64,000 nt of DNA, from contig JAMOAB010000029.1 in the NCBI GenBank assembly GCA_023621995.1, forward strand, positions 1 to 64,000, in the 5' to 3' direction. Each line of letters begins with the position of its first letter. The stretch's first letter is position 1. This stretch comes from Bacillota bacterium (GTDB taxonomy: Bacteria > Bacillota > Clostridia > Caldicoprobacterales > Xylanivirgaceae). Positions 59,921-64,000 of this stretch are shown here, piece by piece. The notes beneath the pieces were generated by a model. It saw nothing but the letters and a program-made list of their open reading frames with translations, had not been told where the DNA came from and searched no databases. The position numbers and the translations under genes were made by a program.

Positions 59921-61212
59921 ATGTCTAAGATAAAAAAAGTCTTTATATGTCAAGAATGTGGATATATATCACCGAAATGGTTAGGTAGGTGCCCAGGGTG
60001 TCAAGAGTGGAATACTATGCTAGAGGAGATAGATCCACACAGTAGGGCTAAAGAGTCTACTTCTAAGATTACATCTCTAGGAACTAGGCCAGAACCTATA
60101 ACCGATATAGTAATTGATAAAGAAGATCGATATTCATCAGGTATGGAAGAACTAGATAGAGTAATGGGTGGAGGCATTGTTAAGGGCTCCCTTACACTTA
60201 TAGGCGGCGATCCAGGCATAGGAAAATCTACTCTGCTTCTTCAGGTGTGTAATTGGCTAGGTACAAACCATGGCACAGTGCTATATGTATCTGGTGAAGA
60301 GTCGGCGAAACAGATAAAGCTCAGGGCCGATAGATTGGGAGCTAATGCTAAAGGTCTCTATCTTCTATGCGAAACTAATTTAGATATCATATTAGGACAT
60401 ATTTAAGCCAGGTGCGGGCTAGCACTACTGTCCTGATGAATATGGCAAAATCTAGAGGAATTACTGTATTTATCGTAGGGCATGTTACTAAGGAAGGGGC
60501 TCTAGCAGGTCCTAGGGTACTTGAACATATGGTAGATACCGTTTTATACTTTGAAGGGGAGCGACATCATACATATAGAATACTGAGGGGAGTAAAAAAT
60601 AGGTTTGGTTCTACAAACGAGATAGGCGTATTCGAAATGCAAGAAAAGGGTATTGTACAGGTTGAAAACCCATCAGAGCTTCTGTTGTCTGGCCGTACAA
60701 AGGGAGTGTCTGGCTCTGTAGTACTATGTAGTATGGAGGGTACAAGACCAATACTTGTAGAGATACAGGCATTGGTCAGCACAACTGCGTTTGGAATGGC
60801 AAGGCGAATGGCAACAGGTGTGGACTATAATAGGGTGGCACTGCTTATGGCTGTTCTAGAGAAAAAGATAGGAATGCAGCTATATAACCAAGATATATAT
60901 GTAAATGTGGCAGGCGGCTTTAAAATAGATGAGCCTGCTGCTGATTTAGCAATTATATCTGCTGTAGCCTCGAGCTTTAGAAATGCTCCTACACCTTCTA
61001 ATTTGGTGGTCATGGGAGAAGTAGGTTTAACAGGGGAGATAAGGGGCATAGCACAGATAGAAAAGAGAATTAAGGAGTGTGCTAAATTAGGATTTAAGAC
61101 CTGTGTCATACCTAAAGCTAATGAGTTAAGTGTAAATATAGCTGATGGGGACATGGAGATTATCGGTGTCTCTAATATAGGTGAAGCGTTGGATGCAATA
61201 CTTATAAAATAG
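59921..61212 (+). pseudogene. radA: DNA repair protein RadA, deletion removes Walker B
   Basis: RadA is a RecA-like helicase that drives branch migration. The 5' part is intact: zinc finger CQECGYISPKWLGRCPGC and Walker A GGDPGIGKSTLLLQV. After [16 protein letters not shown] it stops at TAA 60404, and a second frame resumes at 60412 with [29 protein letters not shown] and the KNRFG motif. Compared with the family, some 28 residues containing the Walker B VIDSIQT and SAPGSV are missing, about 82 bases, which shifts the frame. Neither piece can make a normal RadA. The end has the Lon-like domain. ATG 59921 is set by GAGGAAG. Confidence 0.9.
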
Positions 61213-61362
61213 AATAGTATGGTCATAACATATAAAAAATATGAGAGAGAAAATTTTCAGAGGTCTGTGTCACATATGTTTGACTTCTCTACAAAAGAAT
61301 TTTTAAAATTATATTTTTACTGTTGACATACTGCACTTATATATGTTACAATTATCAGTTTA

Positions 61363-61391
61363 TTGACACTATAGGTATATTGTGCTATAAT
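61363..61391 (+). promoter_or_regulatory. carD promoter
   Basis: TTGACA (61363-61368) and TATAAT (61386-61391) with a 17-base spacer, a full consensus vegetative promoter, about 30 bases before the ribosome binding site. A weaker upstream pair begins with TTGACA at 61323. Confidence 0.85.
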
Positions 61392-61428
61392 ATAATAGAT
61401 TAAATAATTAAACTAAGGGGTTTTGCGT

Positions 61429-61917
61429 ATGTACTCTGTTGGTGATAAAATTGTATATCCTATGCATGGCGCTTGCATAATAGATGGCATAGAGGAAAAA
61501 GAGATATTAGGAGAAAAAGAAAAGTATTACATTCTCAGATTTCCATTTGGAAAGATGAGGGTGATGATTCCCATAAAGAAGGTAGATGAAATCGGAATTA
61601 GAGAGATAATATCCCAAGATGAAATAGAAGATGTAATTAGAGTTTTGAAAGGGGATCAGACAAAGATGCCATCTAATTGGAACAGGCGGTATCGTTATAA
61701 CATGGATAAAATAAAAAGTGGTGATATCTATCAGGTAGCAGATGTGGTGAGAAACCTCATGATAAGAGATAGAGATAAAGGCTTATCTACAGCTGAGCGT
61801 AAACTTCTGACCAGTGCTAAGCGAATATTGGTGAGCGAGCTTGCACTTTCACAAGATGCAGAAGAGCAAGATATAATCGACCTGGTAGATAGAACAGCAT
61901 TAGAGGAAAGCGTCTAA
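61429..61917 (+). CDS. carD: CarD-family transcription regulator
   Basis: 162 residues from ATG 61429, eight bases after AAGGGG; the track TTG at 61423 is too near. The N-terminal RNA polymerase interaction domain is YSVGDKIVYPMHGACIIDGIEEKEILGEKEKYYILRFPFGKMRVMIP, and the C-terminal helical DNA-binding domain ends with SAKRILVSELALSQDAEEQDI. CarD/CdnL stabilises open promoter complexes, often at rRNA promoters. It lies between radA and yacL, a common location in Clostridia. Confidence 0.93.
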   Translation: MYSVGDKIVYPMHGACIIDGIEEKEILGEKEKYYILRFPFGKMRVMIPIKKVDEIGIREIISQDEIEDVIRVLKGDQTKMPSNWNRRYRYNMDKIKSGDIYQVADVVRNLMIRDRDKGLSTAERKLLTSAKRILVSELALSQDAEEQDIIDLVDRTALEESV

Positions 61918-61934
61918 TTTAGACGCTCATTTTT
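61909..61934 (+). terminator. Terminator overlapping the carD stop
   Basis: AGCGTCTAA and TTTAGACGCT form a hairpin that includes the stop codon, followed by CATTTTTTT. It would limit reading-through into yacL. Confidence 0.8.
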
Positions 61935-62042
61935 TTATCTTAAAAGTGTGTTACCATGGTATACTTCATTTCTTAGTATTATAAAATTTGGTATAATGAA
62001 CATAATATAAATATAGAGAAATATCATTTAGGAGGTGAATGT

Positions 62043-63143
62043 ATGCTAAATAAGATAGCGAAGGGTATATTAGCTATCCTTGGAGCTCTTCTCGGTATTG
62101 GTGTTTCGTGGATTATAAATAAGACATTCTTGAGGTTTAATATCTACTTTTTACCTAACTACCAAGAGATGTTTATCTATATATGTGGCGGTGTTGGTTT
62201 TGCAATACTCGTCTATCTTTTGTCTAACAAAATTATCGATGGTATAGTTAGGTTGACCAACTCTATTGAACATAGGCTACAAGAGGTGCCCACTGCCAAT
62301 GTAATCTCTGGCGCATTTGGTCTTATAGTTGGTCTTATAATTGCTTATCTGCTCACTTCTCCTATAAATCAGATAAAACTTGCTTGGTTGTCAGGTCTTT
62401 TAACTGCAGTTATTTATTTATTGTTTGGGTATTTGGGTATAAGTGTAGCTACAAAGCGGGTAGACGAGATAAATTGGATTGCCAATTTGCGAAGAGCTCA
62501 CAAGGATAAAAATTTGGATAAGGAAAAATATAGTATTCCTAAGGTCTTAGATACAAGTGTTATTATAGATGGAAGAATATTTGATATATGTAAGACGGGT
62601 TTTATAGAAGGGCCACTTGTCATACCTAACTTCGTACTTGAAGAACTGAGACATATAGCAGATTCATCGGATACACTAAAGAGGAACAGGGGGCGTAGAG
62701 GGCTAGATGTTCTCAATCGAATTCAAAAGGAATTGGATATTCCTGTAGAGATATGGGAAGAGGATTTTGAAGATATAGCAGAGGTAGATAGCAAGCTTCT
62801 CAAACTTGCTCAGCTATTAGATGGGAAGGTTGTGACAAATGACTATAATCTTAATAAGGTAGCTGAGTTTCAAGGTGTATCTGTTTTGAATATAAACGAA
62901 CTTGCCAATGCAGTAAAACCTGTAGTGCTTCCAGGTGAGGAGATGAATGTTCAAGTTATAAAGGACGGAAAAGAGATGGGACAGGGTGTTGCCTATCTAG
63001 ATGATGGTACAATGATAGTTGTAGATGGAGGCAAAAAACATGTAGGGGAAACAATAGGGGTCATGGTGACAAGTGTGCTCCAGACGGCTGCTGGTAGGAT
63101 GATCTTTGCAAAGCCTAAACAGCCCATGGACAAAGTTGTATAG
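62043..63143 (+). CDS. yacL: PIN/TRAM-domain membrane protein (YacL)
   Basis: 366 residues, with AGGAGGTGAA upstream. Four N-terminal membrane helices (LAILGALLGIGVSWIIN, MFIYICGGVGFAILVYLL, FGLIVGLIIAYLL, LLTAVIYLLFGYLG) precede a PIN nuclease domain with acidic sites in VLDTSVIIDGRIFDI and VVTNDYNLNKVAEF. A TRAM domain ends the protein (GEEMNVQVIKDGKEMGQGVAYLDDGTMIVVDGG). It is probably an RNA-binding nuclease. It directly precedes ispD, the conserved Firmicute order. Confidence 0.95.
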   Translation: MLNKIAKGILAILGALLGIGVSWIINKTFLRFNIYFLPNYQEMFIYICGGVGFAILVYLLSNKIIDGIVRLTNSIEHRLQEVPTANVISGAFGLIVGLIIAYLLTSPINQIKLAWLSGLLTAVIYLLFGYLGISVATKRVDEINWIANLRRAHKDKNLDKEKYSIPKVLDTSVIIDGRIFDICKTGFIEGPLVIPNFVLEELRHIADSSDTLKRNRGRRGLDVLNRIQKELDIPVEIWEEDFEDIAEVDSKLLKLAQLLDGKVVTNDYNLNKVAEFQGVSVLNINELANAVKPVVLPGEEMNVQVIKDGKEMGQGVAYLDDGTMIVVDGGKKHVGETIGVMVTSVLQTAAGRMIFAKPKQPMDKVV

Positions 63144-63151
63144 GACAAGTG

Positions 63152-63188
63152 CTGTCATTAAAGATGATATCTTTGATGGCAGCTTTTT
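63152..63188 (+). terminator. Terminator after yacL
   Basis: GCTGTCATTAAAGAT and ATCTTTGATGGCAGC pair with one mismatch around a short loop, followed by TTTTTTA. Confidence 0.85.
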
Positions 63189-63245
63189 TATACTTGTTAA
63201 ATCACGCAAAAGTGGCTATAATTAGATCAGGAAGGGTGGAACTCT

Positions 63246-63944
63246 ATGAACCAGATATGTAGGGCAATAATAGTGGCTGCCGGCAGAGGGCAGCGTATGG
63301 GAGGGGATATACCTAAACAGTTTTTAAAATTAGAAGGGAAACCTATAATTGTACATACATTATTTAAGTTTGATTGTATTGAAAGAATTACAGATATTAT
63401 AGTAGTAATAGCCGATGAATATATGGAATACATGGAAGGACATGTATTAGATAGATATAGATTTAAAAAGCCTGTCAAGCTAGTAAGCGGTGCAGCGAGT
63501 AGACAACAATCGGTATTTAATGGGATTAAAGCCCTGCCCCAAGATACCGATATAGTCATAATACATGATGGTGTGAGGCCTTTTGTCGAAAGGAGATTTA
63601 TAGAGGAAAGTATAGATAGGGCAAATATCTATGGTGGAGCAGTAGTGGGTGTTCCGGTTAAAGATACTATAAAAAAGGTGGATAGTACTGGAACTATTGA
63701 GACTACACTTCAGAGGGATGTACTTTGGGCAGTTCAGACGCCACAGACATTCAAATTTGATATAATACTTAAGGCACATAGGCAGGCTATTGAAGATGAG
63801 TTTGTAGGTACAGATGATTCAATGTTGGTTGAAAGGATAGGTTTTGGTGTAAATATGATAATGGGCAGTTATGCCAATATAAAAATTACAACTAAGGAAG
63901 ATCTCATATTAGCTAAGGCAATGCTGGGTAGAATGCGAGGTTAG
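63246..63944 (+). CDS. ispD: 2-C-methyl-D-erythritol 4-phosphate cytidylyltransferase
   Basis: 232 residues. It transfers CMP from CTP to MEP in the non-mevalonate isoprenoid pathway. The nucleotide-binding IVAAGRGQRMGGDIPKQFLKLEGKPI, the VIIHDGVRPFVERRFI site and AVQTPQTFKFDII are standard. AGGAAGGGTGG precedes the ATG. The next gene of the pathway, ispF, starts two bases after its stop. Confidence 0.97.
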   Translation: MNQICRAIIVAAGRGQRMGGDIPKQFLKLEGKPIIVHTLFKFDCIERITDIIVVIADEYMEYMEGHVLDRYRFKKPVKLVSGAASRQQSVFNGIKALPQDTDIVIIHDGVRPFVERRFIEESIDRANIYGGAVVGVPVKDTIKKVDSTGTIETTLQRDVLWAVQTPQTFKFDIILKAHRQAIEDEFVGTDDSMLVERIGFGVNMIMGSYANIKITTKEDLILAKAMLGRMRG

Positions 63945-63946
63945 AC

Positions 63947-64000
63947 ATGAAGATTGGAATTGGCTACGATATACATAGGCTTGTGGAAGGACGAAAACTA
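63947..64000 (+). CDS. ispF: 2-C-methyl-D-erythritol 2,4-cyclodiphosphate synthase, partial
   Basis: The first 18 codons, MKIGIGYDIHRLVEGRKL, are visible before the window ends. GYDIHRL holds the metal-binding Asp and His of IspF, which cyclises CDP-ME-2-phosphate. The position directly after ispD confirms the call. Confidence 0.93.
   Translation, partial: MKIGIGYDIHRLVEGRKL

Noticed and set aside
60412-61212. Independent 266-aa ATPase or protease-like gene
   Set aside because: Its sequence continues the RadA homology from the preceding ORF after a small deletion; it lacks the Walker A and its GTG start has no binding site.
1-64000. CRISPR arrays or transposase-bearing insertion sequences
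   Set aside because: No regularly spaced direct repeats and no transposase-like ORF were seen in the window.

Overview
The window looks like chromosome from an anaerobic, fermentative, low-GC Firmicute of the class Clostridia. The basis is the AT-rich sequence, strong AGGAGG-type ribosome binding sites with frequent GTG and TTG starts, [FeFe] hydrogenase genes, a bifunctional AdhE, SipW/TasA-type surface genes, an SPL-type radical SAM enzyme and the yacL-ispD-ispF block. No genus can be named from this sequence alone. Most genes lie on the + strand.

Layout. 1-2455: the end of a decayed integrative element (PIN-like ORF fragment, Xis-like protein, tyrosine integrase pseudogene) abutting the 3' end of a tRNA-Ser(GGA). 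2456-6043: small regulators, a cyclic-di-GMP-I riboswitch in front of an exported transglutaminase-like protein, and a BTAD-type regulator with a degenerate GGDEF-like end. 6194-12547: a surface-fibre locus with a vWA/SpaA protein, a SipW-type signal peptidase, two TasA-like proteins, an MPKTG-anchored protein and a sortase. 12654-14712: CDF transporter and glycerate kinase. 14777-22275: a redox block with two Rex-type operators, controlling a sensory-hydrogenase/SpoIIE-phosphatase/[FeFe]-hydrogenase operon and adhE. 22337-25424: membrane zinc protease and a large exported protein.

25482-32818: a DNA end-processing cluster, NurA, a HAS-barrel-like protein, HerA, Mre11 (SbcD) and Rad50 (SbcC), the last four joined by ATGA overlaps. 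32873-35717: ECF sigma factor, anti-sigma factor and unknowns. 35768-39086: cobalamin riboswitch with attenuator and a B12-type ABC uptake operon. 39145-44527: XRE regulator, NanE and a ROK kinase, then endonuclease Q, a nucleoside-phosphorylase-like protein and an SPL-type radical SAM protein. 44740-47371 (minus strand): ZIP transporter, solitary trpB, PsiE-like protein. 47718-53383: membrane GDPD, two ABC ATPases (one fused to an AbrB-like domain) without permease, and transketolase. 53471-58483: MarR regulator with palindromic operators, MMPL exporter and a heptad-repeat exported protein. 58668-64000: propeller-like unknown, a broken radA, carD, yacL, ispD and the start of ispF.

Main themes are redox control of fermentation (Rex, hydrogenases, AdhE), second-messenger and regulator control of surface proteins, and an unusual density of DNA end-processing and damage genes beside a radA that has lost its Walker B region. 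Product names rest on motif recognition by eye; no database search was run.
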